NCBI RefSeq assembly: GCF_947507565.1
Contig: NC_089175.1
Span: 6,685,733-6,749,732 of the forward strand
Source: Oscarella lobularis
Lineage: Eukaryota; Porifera; Homoscleromorpha; Homosclerophorida; Oscarellidae
DNA length: 64,000 nt
Reading direction: 5' to 3'
A program made the position numbers and the translations under genes. A model generated the notes under the pieces. It worked only from the letters and a program-made list of their open reading frames with translations. It was not told the DNA's origin and did not search any database. Numbering within the stretch: the stretch's first letter is position 1; each line of letters starts with the position of its first letter. Shown here in pieces: positions 1 to 15,000 of the stretch.

Positions 1-3000
1 TCAGGGCCTTAGAATCAAAGTTTAGGCCTTCAACTTTATCTTCAGGGCCTTAGAATCAAAGTCTAGGCCCTCAACTTTATCTTCAGGGTCTTAGAATCAG
101 AGTTTAGGCCCTCAACTTTATCTTCAGGCCCTTAGAATCAAAGTCTAGGCCCTCAGCTTTATCTTCAGGTCCTTTGAATCTGAGTTTAGGCCCTCAACTT
201 TATCTTCAGGCCCTTAGAATCAAAGTTTATGCCCTCAACTTTATGTTTAGCTCATTAGAATCAAAGTTTAGACCCTCAAATTTTTCTTCAGGGCCTTAGA
301 ATCAAAGTCTAGGCCCTCAACTTTATCTTCAGGGCCTTAGAATCAGAGTTTAGGCCCTCAACTTTATCTTCAGGCTCTTAGAATCAAAGTCTAGGCCCTC
401 ATTTTTCTCTTGAGGCCCTTAGAATAAAAGATTAGGCCCTCAACTTTATCTTCAGGCTCTTAGAATCAAAGTTTAGGCCATCAACTTTATCTTCAGGTCC
501 TTAGAATCAAAGTCTAGGCCCTCAACTTTATCTTCAGGGCCTTAGAATCAATTTTTAGGCCCTCAACTTATCTTCATGTCCTTGGAATCAAAGTTTAGGC
601 CCTCAACTTTATCATCAGGTCCCTAGAATCAAAGTTTCGGCCCTCAACTTTATCTTCAAATCCTTAGAATCAAAGTTTAGGCCCTCAACTTTATCTTCAG
701 GTCTTTAGAATCAGAGTTTAGGCCCTCAACTTTATCTTCAGGTCCTTAGAATCAGAGTTTTGACCCTGAACTTTAACTTCAGACCCTTAGAATCAAAGTT
801 TAGGCTCTCAACTTTATCTTTAGGTCCTTGGAATCAAAGTTTAGGCCCTCAACTTTATCTTCAGGTCCCTAGAATCAAAGTTCAGGCCCTCAACTTTATC
901 TTCAGGCCCTTAGAATCAAAGTTTAGGCCCTCAACTTTATCTTCAGGTCCCTAGAATCAAAGTTTAAGCGGTCAACTTTATCTTCAAATCCTTTGAATCA
1001 AAGTTTAGGCCCTCAACTTTATCTTCAGGTCCTTAGAATGAAAGTTTAGTCTCTCAACTTTATCTTCAGGTCCTTAGAATCAAAGTTTAGGCCCTCAACT
1101 TTATCTTCAGGTCCCTAGAATCAAAGTTTAAGCGGTCAACTTTATCTTCAAATCCTTTGAATCAGCGTTTAGGCCCTCAACTTTATCTTTAGGTCCTTAG
1201 AATCAAAGTCTAGGCCCTCAACTTTATCTTCAAATCCTTAGAATCAAAGTTTAGGCCCTCAACTTTATGTTTAGCTCATTAGAATCAAAGTTTAGACCCT
1301 CAAATTTATCTTCAGGGCCTTAGAATCAGAGTTTAGGCCCTCAACTTTATCTTCAAATCCTTCGAATCAAAGTTTAGGCCCTCAACTTTATCTTCAGGTC
1401 CCTAGAATCAGAGTTTAGGCCCTCAACTTTATCTTCAGGTCCTTAGAATCAGAGTTCTGACCCTGAATTTTAACTTCAGACCGTTAGAATCAAAGTTTAG
1501 ACCTTCAATTTTATCTTCAGGTTCTTAGAATCAGAGTTTTGTCCCTGAACTTTAACTTCAGACCCTTAGAATCAAAGTTTGGGCCTTCAAATTTCTCTTC
1601 AGGGCCTTAGAATCAAAGTTTAGGCCTTCAACTTTATCTTCAGGGCCTTAGAATCAAAGTCTAGGCCCTCAACTTTATCTTCAGGGCCTTAGAATCAGAG
1701 TTTAGGCCCTCAACTTTATCTTCAGGTCCTTAGAATCAGAGTTTTGGCCATGAACTTTATCTTCAGGCTCTTAGAATCAAAGTTTAGGCCCTCAACTTTA
1801 TCTTCAGGTTCTTAGAATCAGAGTTTTGGCCCTGACCTTTATCTTCAGGCCCTTAGAGTCAATGTTTGGGCCTTCAACTTTATCTTCAGTGTCTTAGAAT
1901 TAGAGTTTAGGCCCTCAACTTTATCTTTAGCTCCTTAGAATCAAAGTTTAAGCCCTTAACTTTATCTTTAGGTCCTTAGAATCAAAGTTTAGGCCCTCAT
2001 CTTTATCTTCAGAACCTTAAAATCGAAGTTTATGCCCTCAACTTTATCTTCAGGTCCTTAGAATCAAAGTTTAGGCCCTCATCTTTATCTTCAGGGCCTT
2101 AGAATCGAAGTTTATGCCCTCAACTTTATCTTCAGGGCCTTAGAATCAGAGTTTAGGCCCTCAACTTTATCTTCAGGTCCTTAGAATCAGGGTTTTGACC
2201 CTGAACTTTAACTTCAGACCGTTAGAATCAAAGTTTAGACCTTCAACTTTATCTTCAGGTTCTTAGAATCAAAGTTTTGGCCCTGAACTTTCACTTCAGA
2301 CCCTTAGAGTCAAAGCTTGGGCCTTCAAATTTCTCTTCAGGGCCTTAGAATCAAAGTTTTGGCCTTCAACTTTATCTTCAGGGCCTTAGAATCAAAGTCT
2401 AGGCCCTCAACTTTATCTTCAGGCCCTTAGAATCAAAGTCTAGGCCCTCAACTTTATCTTGAGGCCCTTAGAATAAAAGTTTAGGCTCTCAACTTATCTT
2501 CAGGCCCTTAGAATCAAAGTTTTGGCCCTCAACTTTATCTTCAGGCTCTTAGAATCAAAGTTTAGGCCCTCAACTTTATCTTTACGTCCTTGAAATCAAA
2601 GTTTAGGCCCTCAACTTTATCTTCAGGTCCCTAGAATTAAAGTTTAGGCCCTCAACTTTATCTTCAGGCCCTTAGAATCAAAGTTTAGGCCTTCAACTTT
2701 ATCTTCATGTCCCTAGAATCAAAGTTTAGGCCCTCAACTTTATCTTCAAATCCTTTGAATCAAAGTTTAGGCCCTCAACTTTATCTTCAGGTCCTTAGAA
2801 TCAAAGTTTAGTCTCTCAACTTTATCTTCAGGTCCTTAGAATCAAAGTTTAGGCCTTCAACTTTATCTTCAGGTCCCTAGAATCAAAGTTTAGGCCCTCA
2901 ACTTTATCTTCAAATCCTTAGAATCAAAGTTTAAGCCCTCAACTTTATCTTCAGGTCCTTAGAATCAAAGTTTAGGCCCTCAACTTTATCTTCAGGTCCT

Positions 3001-6000
3001 TAGAATCAGAGTTTTGACCCTGAACTTTAACTTCAGACCGTTAGAATCAAAGTTTAGACCTTCAACTTTATCTTCAGGTTCTTAGAATCAGAGTTTTTGC
3101 CCTGAACTTTAACTTCAGACCCTTAGAGTCAAAGTTTGGGCCTTCAAATTTCTCCTCAGGGCCTTAGAATCAAAGTTTAGGCCTTCAACTTTATCTTCAG
3201 GGCCTTAGAATCAAAGTCTAGGCCCTCAACTTTATCTTCAGGGTCTTAGAATCAGAGTTTAGGCCCTCAACTTTATCTTCAGGCCCTTAGAATCAAAGTC
3301 TAGGCCCTCAGCTTTATCTTCAGGTCCTTTGAATCTGAGTTTAGGCCCTCAACTTTATCTTCAGGCCCTTAGAATCAAAGTTTATGCCCTCAACTTTATG
3401 TTTAGCTCATTAGAATCAAAGTTTAGACCCTCAAATTTTTCTTCAGGGCCTTAGAATCAAAGTCTAGGCCCTCAACTTTATCTTCAGGGCCTTAGAATCA
3501 GAGTTTAGGCCCTCAACTTTATCTTCAGGCTCTTAGAATCAAAGTCTAGGCCCTCATTTTTCTCTTGAGGCCCTTAGAATAAAAGATTAGGCCCTCAACT
3601 TTATCTTCAGGCTCTTAGAATCAAAGTTTAGGCCATCAACTTTATCTTCAGGTCCTTAGAATCAAAGTCTAGGCCCTCAACTTTATCTTCAGGGCCTTAG
3701 AATCAATTTTTAGGCCCTCAACTTATCTTCATGTCCTTGGAATCAAAGTTTAGGCCCTCAACTTTATCATCAGGTCCCTAGAATCAAAGTTTCGGCCCTC
3801 AACTTTATCTTCAAATCCTTAGAATCAAAGTTTAGGCCCTCAACTTTATCTTCAGGTCTTTAGAATCAGAGTTTAGGCCCTCAACTTTATCTTCAGGTCC
3901 TTAGAATCAGAGTTTTGACCCTGAACTTTAACTTCAGACCCTTAGAATCAAAGTTTAGGCTCTCAACTTTATCTTTAGGTCCTTGGAATCAAAGTTTAGG
4001 CCCTCAACTTTATCTTCAGGTCCCTAGAATCAAAGTTCAGGCCCTCAACTTTATCTTCAGGCCCTTAGAATCAAAGTTTAGGCCCTCAACTTTATCTTCA
4101 GGTCCCTAGAATCAAAGTTTAAGCGGTCAACTTTATCTTCAAATCCTTTGAATCAAAGTTTAGGCCCTCAACTTTATCTTCAGGTCCTTAGAATGAAAGT
4201 TTAGTCTCTCAACTTTATCTTCAGGTCCTTAGAATCAAAGTTTAGGCCCTCAACTTTATCTTCAGGTCCCTAGAATCAAAGTTTAAGCGGTCAACTTTAT
4301 CTTCAAATCCTTTGAATCAGCGTTTAGGCCCTCAACTTTATCTTTAGGTCCTTAGAATCAAAGTCTAGGCCCTCAACTTTATCTTCAAATCCTTAGAATC
4401 AAAGTTTAGGCCCTCAACTTTATGTTTAGCTCATTAGAATCAAAGTTTAGACCCTCAAATTTATCTTCAGGGCCTTAGAATCAGAGTTTAGGCCCTCAAC
4501 TTTATCTTCAAATCCTTCGAATCAAAGTTTAGGCCCTCAACTTTATCTTCAGGTCCCTAGAATCAGAGTTTAGGCCCTCAACTTTATCTTCAGGTCCTTA
4601 GAATCAGAGTTCTGACCCTGAATTTTAACTTCAGACCGTTAGAATCAAAGTTTAGACCTTCAATTTTATCTTCAGGTTCTTAGAATCAGAGTTTTGTCCC
4701 TGAACTTTAACTTCAGACCCTTAGAATCAAAGTTTGGGCCTTCAAATTTCTCTTCAGGGCCTTAGAATCAAAGTTTAGGCCTTCAACTTTATCTTCAGGG
4801 CCTTAGAATCAAAGTCTAGGCCCTCAACTTTATCTTCAGGGCCTTAGAATCAGAGTTTAGGCCCTCAACTTTATCTTCAGGTCCTTAGAATCAGAGTTTT
4901 GGCCATGAACTTTATCTTCAGGCTCTTAGAATCAAAGTTTAGGCCCTCAACTTTATCTTCAGGTTCTTAGAATCAGAGTTTTGGCCCTGACCTTTATCTT
5001 CAGGCCCTTAGAGTCAATGTTTGGGCCTTCAACTTTATCTTCAGTGTCTTAGAATTAGAGTTTAGGCCCTCAACTTTATCTTTAGCTCCTTAGAATCAAA
5101 GTTTAAGCCCTTAACTTTATCTTTAGGTCCTTAGAATCAAAGTTTAGGCCCTCATCTTTATCTTCAGAACCTTAAAATCGAAGTTTATGCCCTCAACTTT
5201 ATCTTCAGGTCCTTAGAATCAAAGTTTAGGCCCTCATCTTTATCTTCAGGGCCTTAGAATCGAAGTTTATGCCCTCAACTTTATCTTCAGGGCCTTAGAA
5301 TCAGAGTTTAGGCCCTCAACTTTATCTTCAGGTCCTTAGAATCAGGGTTTTGACCCTGAACTTTAACTTCAGACCGTTAGAATCAAAGTTTAGACCTTCA
5401 ACTTTATCTTCAGGTTCTTAGAATCAAAGTTTTGGCCCTGAACTTTCACTTCAGACCCTTAGAGTCAAAGCTTGGGCCTTCAAATTTCTCTTCAGGGCCT
5501 TAGAATCAAAGTTTAGGCCTTCAACTTTATCTTCAGGGCCTTAGAATCAAAGTCTAGGCCCTCAACTTTATCTTCAGGCCCTTAGAATCAAAGTCTAGGC
5601 CCTCAACTTTATCTTGAGGCCCTTAGAATAAAAGTTTAGGCTCTCAACTTATCTTCAGGCCCTTAGAATCAAAGTTTTGGCCCTCAACTTTATCTTCAGG
5701 CTCTTAGAATCAAAGTTTAGGCCCTCAACTTTATCTTTACGTCCTTGAAATCAAAGTTTAGGCCCTCAACTTTATCTTCAGGTCCCTAGAATTAAAGTTT
5801 AGGCCCTCAACTTTATCTTCAGGCCCTTAGAATCAAAGTTTAGGCCTTCAACTTTATCTTCAGGTCCCTAGAATCAAAGTTTAGGCCCTCAACTTTATCT
5901 TCAAATCCTTTGAATCAAAGTTTAGGCCCTCAACTTTATCTTCAGGTCCTTAGAATCAAAGTTTAGTCTCTCAACTTTATCTTCAGGTCCTTAGAATCAA

Positions 6001-9000
6001 AGTTTAGGCCTTCAACTTTATCTTCAGGTCCCTAGAATCAAAGTTTAGGCCCTCAACTTTATCTTCAAATCCTTTGAATCAAAGTTTAGGCCCTCAACTT
6101 TATCTTCAGGTCCTTAGAATCAAAGTTTAGTCTCTCAACTTTATCTTCAGGTCCTTAGAATCAAAGTTTAGGCCCTCAACTTTATCTTCAGGCTCTTAGA
6201 ATCAAAGTTTAGGCCCTCAACTTTATCTTCAGGTCCTTAGAATCAGAGTTTTGGCTCATAACTTTAACTTCAGACCCTTAGAATCAAAGTTTGGGCCTTC
6301 AAATTTCTCTTCATTGCGTTAGAATCAAAGTTTTGGCCTTCAACTTTATCTTCAGTCCTTAGAATCAAAGTCTAGGCCCTCAACTTTATCTTCAGGCTCT
6401 TAGAATCAAAGTCTAGGCCCTCAACTTTATCTTGAGGCCCTTAGAATAAAAGTTTAGGCCCTCAACTTATCTTCAGGCTCTTAGAATCAAAGTTTAGGCC
6501 CTCAACTTTATCTTCAGGTCCTTAGAATCAGAGTTTTGGCCATGAACTTTATCTTCAGGCTCTTAGAATCAAAGTTTAGGCCCTCAACTTTATCTTCAGG
6601 TTCTTAGAATCAGAGTTTTGGCCCTGACCTTTATCTTCAGGCCCTTAGAGTCAATGTTTGGGCCTTCAACTTTATCTTCAGGGTCTTAGAATTAGAGTTT
6701 AGGCCCTCAACTTTATCTTTAGCTCCTTAGAATCAAAGTTTAAGCCCTTAACTTTATCTTTATGTCCTTAGAATCAAAGTTTAGGCCCTCATCTTTATCT
6801 TCAGAACCTTAAAATCGAAGTTTATGCCCTCAACTTTATCTTCAGGTCCTTAGAATCAAAGTTTAGGCCCTCATCTTTATCTTCAGGGCCTTAGAATCGA
6901 AGTTTATGCCCTCAACTTTATCTTCAGGGCCTTAGAATCAGAGTTTAGGCCCTCAACTTTATCTTCAGGTCCTTAGAATCAGGGTTTTGACCCTGAACTT
7001 TAACTTCAGACCGTTAGAATCAAAGTTTAGACCTTCAACTTTATCTTCAGGTTCTTAGAATCAAAGTTTTGGCCCTGAACTTTCACTTCAGACCCTTAGA
7101 GTCAAAGCTTGGGCCTTCAAATTTCTCTTCAGGGCCTTAGAATCAAAGTTTAGGCCTTCAACTTTATCTTCAGGGCCTTAGAATCAAAGTCTAGGCCCTC
7201 AACTTTATCTTCAGGCCCTTAGAATCAAAGTCTAGGCCCTCAACTTTATCTTGAGGCCCTTAGAATAAAAGTTTAGGCTCTCAACTTATCTTCAGGCCCT
7301 TAGAATCAAAGTTTAGGCCCTCAACTTTATCTTCAGGCTCTTAGAATCAAAGTTTAGGCCCTCAACTTTATCTTTAGGTCCTTGAAATCAAAGTTTAGGC
7401 CCTCAACTTTATCTTCAGGTCCCTAGAATTAAAGTTTAGGCCCTCAACTTTATCTTCAGGCCCTTAGAATCAAAGTTTAGGCCTTCAACTTTATCTTCAG
7501 GTCCCTAGAATCAAAGTTTAGGCCCTCAACTTTATCTTCAAATCCTTTGAATCAAAGTTTAGGCCCTCAACTTTATCTTCAGGTCCTTAGAATCAAAGTT
7601 TAGTCTCTCAACTTTATCTTCAGGTCCTTAGAATCAAAGTTTAGGCCCTCAACTTTATCTTCAGGCTCTTAGAATCAAAGTTTAGGCCCTCAACTTTATC
7701 TTCAGGTTCTTAGAATCAGAGTTTTGGCCCTGACCTTTATCTTCAGGCCCTTAGAAACAATGTTTGGGCCTTCAACTTTATCTTCAGGGTCTTAGAATTA
7801 GAGTTTAGGCCCTCAACTTTATCTTTAGCTCCTTTTAATCAAAATTTAAGCCCTTAACTTTATCTTTAGGTCCTTAGAATCAAAGTTTAGGCCCTCATCT
7901 TTATCTTCAGAACCTTAAAATCGAAGTTTATGCCCTCAACTTTATCTTCATGTCCTTAGAATCAAAGTTTAGGCCCTCATCTTTATCTTCAGGGCCTTAG
8001 AATCGAAGTTTATGCCCTCAACTTTATCTTCAGGGCCTTTGAATCAATTTTTAGGCCCTCAACTTATCTTCAGGTCCTTGGAATCAAAGTTTAGGCCCTC
8101 AACTTTATCATCAGGTCCCTAGAATCAAAGTTTAGGCCCTCAACTTTATCTTCAGGTCTTTAGAATCAGAGTTTAGGCCCTCAACTTTATCTTCAGGTCC
8201 TTAGAATCAGAGTTTTGACCCTGAACTTTAACTTCAGACCTTTAGAATCAAAGTTTAGACCTTCAACTTTATCTTCAGGTTCTTAGAATCAGAGTTTTGG
8301 CCCCGAACTTTAACTTCAGACCCTTAGAGTCAAAGTTTGTGTCTTCAAATTTCTCTTCAGGGCCTTAGAATCAAAGTTTAGGCCTTCAACTTTATCTTCA
8401 GGGCCTTAGAATCAAAGTCTTGGCCCTCAACTTTATCTTCAGGGCCTTAGAATCAGAGTTTAGGCCCTCAACTTTATCTTCAGGCCCTTAGAATCAAAGT
8501 CTAGGCCCTCAACTTTATCCTCAGGCGCTTAGAATAAAAGTTTAGGCCCTCAACTTTATCTTCAGGCAATTAGAATCAAAGTTTAGTCTCTCAACTTTAT
8601 CTTCAGGTCCTTAGAATCGGAGTTTAGGCCCTCAACTTTATCTTCAGGCCCTTAGAATCAAAGTTTAGGCCTTCAACTTTATCTTCAGGTCCCTAGAATC
8701 AAAGTTTAGGCCCTCAACTTTATCTTCAAATCCTTTGAATCAAAGTTTAGGCCCTCAACTTTATCTTCAGGTCCTTAGAATCAAAGTTTAGTCTCTCAAC
8801 TTTATCTTCAGGTCCTTAGAATCAAAGTTTAGGCCCTCAACTTTATCTTCAGGCTCTTAGAATCAAAGTTTAGGCCCTCAACTTTATCTTCAGGTTCTTA
8901 GAATCAGAGTTTTGGCCCTGACCTTTATCTTCAGGCCCTTAGAAACAATGTTTGGGCCTTCAACTTTATCTTCAGGGTCTTAGAATTAGAGTTTAGGCCC

Positions 9001-12000
9001 TCAACTTTATCTTTAGCTCCTTTTAATCAAAATTTAAGCCCTTAACTTTATCTTTAGGTCCTTAGAATCAAAGTTTAGGCCCTCATCTTTATCTTCAGAA
9101 CCTCAAAATCGAAGTTTATGCCCTCAACCTTATCTTCATGTCCTTAGAATCAAAGTTTAGGCCCTCATCTTTATCTTCAGGGCCTTAGAATCGAAGTTTA
9201 TGCCCTCAACTTTATCTTCAGGGCCTTTGAATCAATTTTTAGGCCCTCAACTTATCTTCAGGTCCTTGGAATCAAAGTTTAGGCCCTCAACTTTATCATC
9301 AGGTCCCTAGAATCAAAGTTTAGGCCCTCAACTTTATCTTCAGGTCCTTAGAATCAGAGTTTAGGCCCTCAACTTTATCTTCAGGTCCTTAGAATCAAAG
9401 TTTTGACCCTGAACTTTAACTTCAGACCTTTAGAATCAAAGTTTAGACCTTCAACTTTATCTTCAGGTTCTTAGAATCAGAGTTTTGGCCCCGAACTTTA
9501 ACTTCAGACCCTTAGAGTCAAAGTTTGTGTCTTCAAATTTCTCTTCAGGGCCTTAGAATCAAAGTTTAGGCCTTCAACTTTATCTTCAGGGCCTTAGAAT
9601 CAAAGTCTTGGCCCTCAACTTTATCTTCAGGGCCTTAGAATCAGAGTTTAGGCCCTCAACTTTATCTTCAGGCCCTTAGAATCAAAGTCTAGGCCCTCAA
9701 CTTTATCCTCAGGCGCTTAGAATAAAAGTTTAGGCCCTCAACTTTATCTTCAGGCAATTAGAATCAAAGTTTAGTCTCTCAACTTTATCTTCAGGTCCTT
9801 AGAATCGGAGTTTAGGCCCTCAACTTTATCTTCAGGCCCTTAGAATCAAAGTTTAGGCCTTCAACTTTATCTTCAGGTCCCTAGAATCAAAGTTTAGGCC
9901 CTCAACTTTATCTTCAAATCCTTTGAATCAAAGTTTAGGCCCTCAACTTTATCTTCAGGTCCTTAGAATCAAAGTTTAGTCTCTCAACTTTATCTTCAGG
10001 TCCTTAGAATCAAAGTTTAGGCCCTCAACTTTATCTTCAGGCTCTTAGAATCAAAGTTTAGGCCCTCAACTTTATCTTCAGGTTCTTAGAATCAGAGTTT
10101 TGGCCCTGACCTTTATCTTCAGGCCCTTAGAAACAATGTTTGGGCCTTCAACTTTATCTTCAGGGTCTTAGAATTAGAGTTTAGGCCCTCAACTTTATCT
10201 TTAGCTCCTTTTAATCAAAATTTAAGCCCTTAACTTTATCTTTAGGTCCTTAGAATCAAAGTTTAGGCCCTCATCTTTATCTTCAGAACCTTAAAATCGA
10301 AGTTTATGCCCTCAACTTTATCTTCATGTCCTTAGAATCAAAGTTTAGGCCCTCATCTTTATCTTCAGGGCCTTGGAATCGAAGTTTATGCCCTCAACTT
10401 TATCTTCAGGGCCTTTGAATCAATTTTTAGGCCCTCAACTTATCTTCAGGTCCTTGGAATCAAAGTTTAGGCCCTCAACTTTATCATCAGGTCCCTAGAA
10501 TCAAAGTTTAGGCCCTCAACTTTATCTTCAGGTCCTTAGAATCAGAGTTTAGGCCCTCAACTTTATCTTCAGGTCCTTAGAATCAGAGTTTTGACCCTGA
10601 ACTTTAACTTCAGACCTTTAGAATCAAAGTTTAGACCTTCAACTTTATCTTCAGGTTCTTAGAATCAGAGTTTTGGCCCCGAACTTTAACTTCAGACCCT
10701 TAGAGTCAAAGTTTGGGTCTTCAAATTTCTCTTCAGGGCCTTAGAATCAAAGTTTAGGCCTTCAACTTTATCTTCAGGGCCTTAGAATCAAAGTCTTGGC
10801 CCTCAACTTTATCTTCAGGGCCTTAGAATCAGAGTTTAGGCCCTCAACTTTATCTTCAGGCCCTTAGAATCAAAGTCTAGGCCCTCAACTTTATCCTCAG
10901 GCGCTTAGAATAAAAGTTTAGGCCCTCAACTTTATCTTCAGGCAATTAGAATCAAAGTTTAGTCTCTCAACTTTATCTTCAGGTCCTTAGAATCGGAGTT
11001 TAGGCCCTCAACTTTATCTTCAGGCCCTTAGATTCAAAGTTTATGCCCTCAACTTTATGTTTAGCTCATTAGAATCAAAGTTTAGACCCTCAAATTTGTC
11101 TTCAGGGCCTTAGAATGAGAGTTTAGGCCCTCAACTTTATCTTCAGGCCCTTAGAATCAAAGTCTAGGCCCTCAACTTTATCTTGAGGCCCTTAGAATAA
11201 AAGTTTAGGCCCTCAACTTTATCTTCAGGCTCTTAGAATCAAAGTTTAGGCCATCAACTTTATCTTCAGGTCCTTAGAATCAAAGTCTAAGCCCTCGACT
11301 TTCTCTTCAGGTCCTTAGAATCAGAGTTTTGGCTCTGAACTTTAACTTCAGACCCTTAGAATGAAAGTTTGGGCCTTCAAATTTCTCTTCAGGGCCTTAG
11401 AATCAAAGTTTAGGCCTTCAACTTTATCTTCAGGTCCTTAGAATCAAAGTCTAGGCCATCAACTTTATCTTCAGGGCCTTAGAATCAGAGTTTAGGCCCT
11501 CAACTTTATCATCAGGTCCTTTAATCAAAATTTAGGCCCTCAACTTCATCTTCAGGTCCCTAGGATCAAAGTTTAGGCCCTCAACTTTATCTTCAGGTCC
11601 TTAGAATCAAAGTTTAGTCTCTCAACTTTATCTTCAGGTCCTTAGAATCGGAGTTTAGGCCCTCAAATTTATCTTCAGGCCCTTAGTATCAAAGTTTATG
11701 CCCTCAACTTTATGTTTAGCTCATTAGAATCAAAGTTTAGACACTCAAATTTATCTTCAGGGCCTTAGAATCAGAATTTAGGCCCTAAACTTTATCTTCA
11801 AATCCTTAGAATCAAAGTTTAAGCCCTCAACTTTATCTTCAGGTCCTTAGAATCAAAGTTTAGGCCCTCAACTTTATCTTCAGGTCCTTAGAATCAGAGT
11901 TTTGACCCTGAACTTTAACTTCAGACCGTTAGAATCAAAGTTTAGAACTTCAACTTTATCTTCAGGTTCTTAGAATCAGAGTTTTTGCCCTGAACTTTAA

Positions 12001-15000
12001 CTTCAGACCCTTAGAGTCAAAGTTTGGGCCTTCAAATTTCTCTTCAGGGCCTTAGAATCAAAGTTTAGGCCTTCAACTTTATCTTCAGGGCCTTAGAATC
12101 AAAGTCTAGGCCCTCAACTTTATCTTCAGGTTCTTAGAATCAGAGTTTTTGCCCTGAACTTTAACTTCAGACCCTTAGAGTCAAAGTTTGGGCCTTCAAA
12201 TTTCTCTTCAGGGCCTTAGAATCAAAGTTTAGGCCTTCAACTTTATCTTCAGGGCCTTAGAATCAAAGTCTAGGCCCTCAACTTTATCTTCAGGGCCTTA
12301 GAATCAGAGTTTAGGCCCTCAACTTTATCTTCAGGCCCTTAGAATCAAAGTCTAGGCCCTCAGCTTTATCTTCAGGCGCTTAGAATAAAAGTTTAGGCCC
12401 TCAACTTTATCTTCAGGCAAATAGAATCAAAGTTTAGTCTCTCAACTTTATCTTCAGGTCCTTAGAATCAGGCTTTTGACCCTGAACTTTAACTTCAGAC
12501 CCTCAGAATCAAAGTTTGGGCCTTCAAATTTCTCTTCAGGGCCTTAGAATCAAAGTTTAGGCCTTCAACTTTATCTTCAGGGCCTTAGAATCAAAGTCTA
12601 GGCCCTCAACTTTATCTTCAGGGCCTTAGAATCAGAGTTTAGGCCCTCAACTTTATCTTCAGGTCCTTAGAATCAAAATTTAGGCCCTCAACTTCATCTT
12701 CAGGTCCCTAGAATCAAAGTTTAGGCCCTCAACTTTATCTTCAGGTCCTTAGAATCGGAGTTTAGGCCCTCAACTTATCTTCAGGCCCTTAGAATCAAAG
12801 TTTATGCCCTCAACTTTATGTTTAGCTTATTAGAATCAAAGTTTAGACCCTCAAATTTATCTTCAGGCTCTTAGAATCAAAGTTTAGGCCCTCAACTTTA
12901 TCTTCAGGTCCTTAGAATCAGAGTTTTGGCCAAGAACTTTATCTTCAGAACCTTAAAATCGAAGTTTTGGCCCTCAACTTTATCTTCAGGGCCTTAGAAT
13001 CAAAGTTTAGGCCCTCATCTTTATCTTCAGGGCCTTAGAATCGAAGTTTATGCCCTCAACTTTATCTTCAGGGCCTTAGAATCAATTTTTAGGCCCTCAA
13101 CTTATCTTCAGGTCCTTGGAATCAAAGTTTAGGCCCTCAACTTTATCTTCAGGTCCCTAGAATCAAAGTTTAAGCCCTCAACTTTATCTTCAAATCCTTA
13201 GAATCAAAGTTTAGGCCCTCAACTTTATCTGCAGGTCCTTAGAATCAGAGTTTAGGCCCTCAACTTTATCTTCAGGTTCTTAGAATCAGAGTTTTGACCC
13301 TGAACTTTAACTTCAGACCGTTAGAATCAAAGTTTAGACCTTCAACTTTATCTTCAGGGCCTTAGAATCAGAGTTTAGGCCCTCAACTTTATCTTCAGGC
13401 CCTTAGAATCAAAGTCTAGGCCCTCAACTTTATCTTCAGGCGCTTAGAATAAAAGTTTAGGCCCTCAACTTTATCTTCAGGCAATTAGAATCAAAGTTTA
13501 GTCTCTCAACTTTATCTTCAGGTCCTTAGAATCGGAGTTTAGGCCCTCAACTTTATCTTCAGGCCTTTACAATCAAAGTTTATGCCCTCAACTTATGTTT
13601 AGCTCATTAGAATCAAAGTTTAGACCCTCAAATTTATCTTCAGGGACTTAGAATCAGAATTTAGGCCCTCAACTTTATCTTCAAATCCTTAGAATCAAAG
13701 TTTAAGCCCTCAACTTTATCTTCAGTTCCTTAGAATCAGAGTTTAGGCCCTCAACTTTATCTTCAGGTTCTTAGAATCAGAGTTTTGACCCTGAACTTTA
13801 ACTTCAGACCGTTAGAATCAAAGTTTAGACCTTCAACTGCATCTTCAGGTTCTTAGAATCAGAGTTTTGGCCCTGAACTTTAACTTCAGACCCTTAGAAT
13901 CAAAGTTTGGGCCTTCAAATTTCTCGTCAGGGCCTTAGAATCAAAGTTTAGGCCTTCAACTTTATCTTCAGGGCCTTAGAATAAAAGTCTAGGCCCTCAA
14001 CTTTATCTTCAGGGCCTTAGAATCAGAGTTTAGGCCCTCAACTTTATCTTCAGGCCCTTAGAATAAAAGTTTAGGCCCTCAACTTTATCTTCAGGCAATT
14101 AGAATCAAAGTTTAGTCTCTCAACTTTATCTTCAGGTCCTTAGAATCGGAGTTTAGGCCCTCAACTTTATCTTCAGGCCCTTAGAATCAAAGTTTATGCC
14201 CTCAACTTTATGTTTAGCTCATTAGAATCAAAGTTTAGACCCTCAAATTTGTCTTCAGGGCCTTAGAATGAGAGTTTAGGCCCTCAACTTTATCTTCAGG
14301 CCCTTAGAATCAAAGTCTAGGCCCTCAACTTTATCTTGAGGCCCTTAGAATAAAAGTTTAGGCCCTCAACTTTATCTTCAGGCTCTTAGAATCAAAGTTT
14401 AGGCCATCAACTTTATCTTCAGGTTCTTAGAATCAAAGTCTAGGCCCTCAACTTTATCTTCAGGTCCTTAGAATCAAAGTCTAGGCCCTCAACTTTGTCT
14501 TCAGGTCCTTAGAATCAGAGTTTTGGCTCTGAACTTTAACTTCAGACCCTTAGAATCAAAGTTTGGGCCTTCAAAGTTCTCTTCAGGGCCTTAGAATCAA
14601 AGTTTAGGCCCTCAACTTTATCTTCAGGTCCTTAGAATCAAAGTTTAGTCTCTCAACTTTATCTTCATGTCCTTAGAATCAAAGTTTAGGCCCTCAACTT
14701 TATCTTCAGGCTCTTAGAATCAAAGTTTAGGCCCTTAACTTTATCTTTAGGTCCTTAGAATCAGAGTTTTGACCCTTAACTTTAACTTCAGACCGTTAGA
14801 ATCAAAGTTTAGACCTTCAACTTTATCTTCAAGTTCTTAGAATCAGAGTTTTGGCCCTGAACTTGAACTTCAGACCCTTAGAATCAAAGTTTGGGCTTTC
14901 AAATTTCTCTTCAGGGCCTTAAAATCAAAGTTTAGGCCTTCAACTTTATCTTCAGGGCCTTAGAATCAAAGTCTAGGCCCTCAACTTTATCTTCAGGGCC

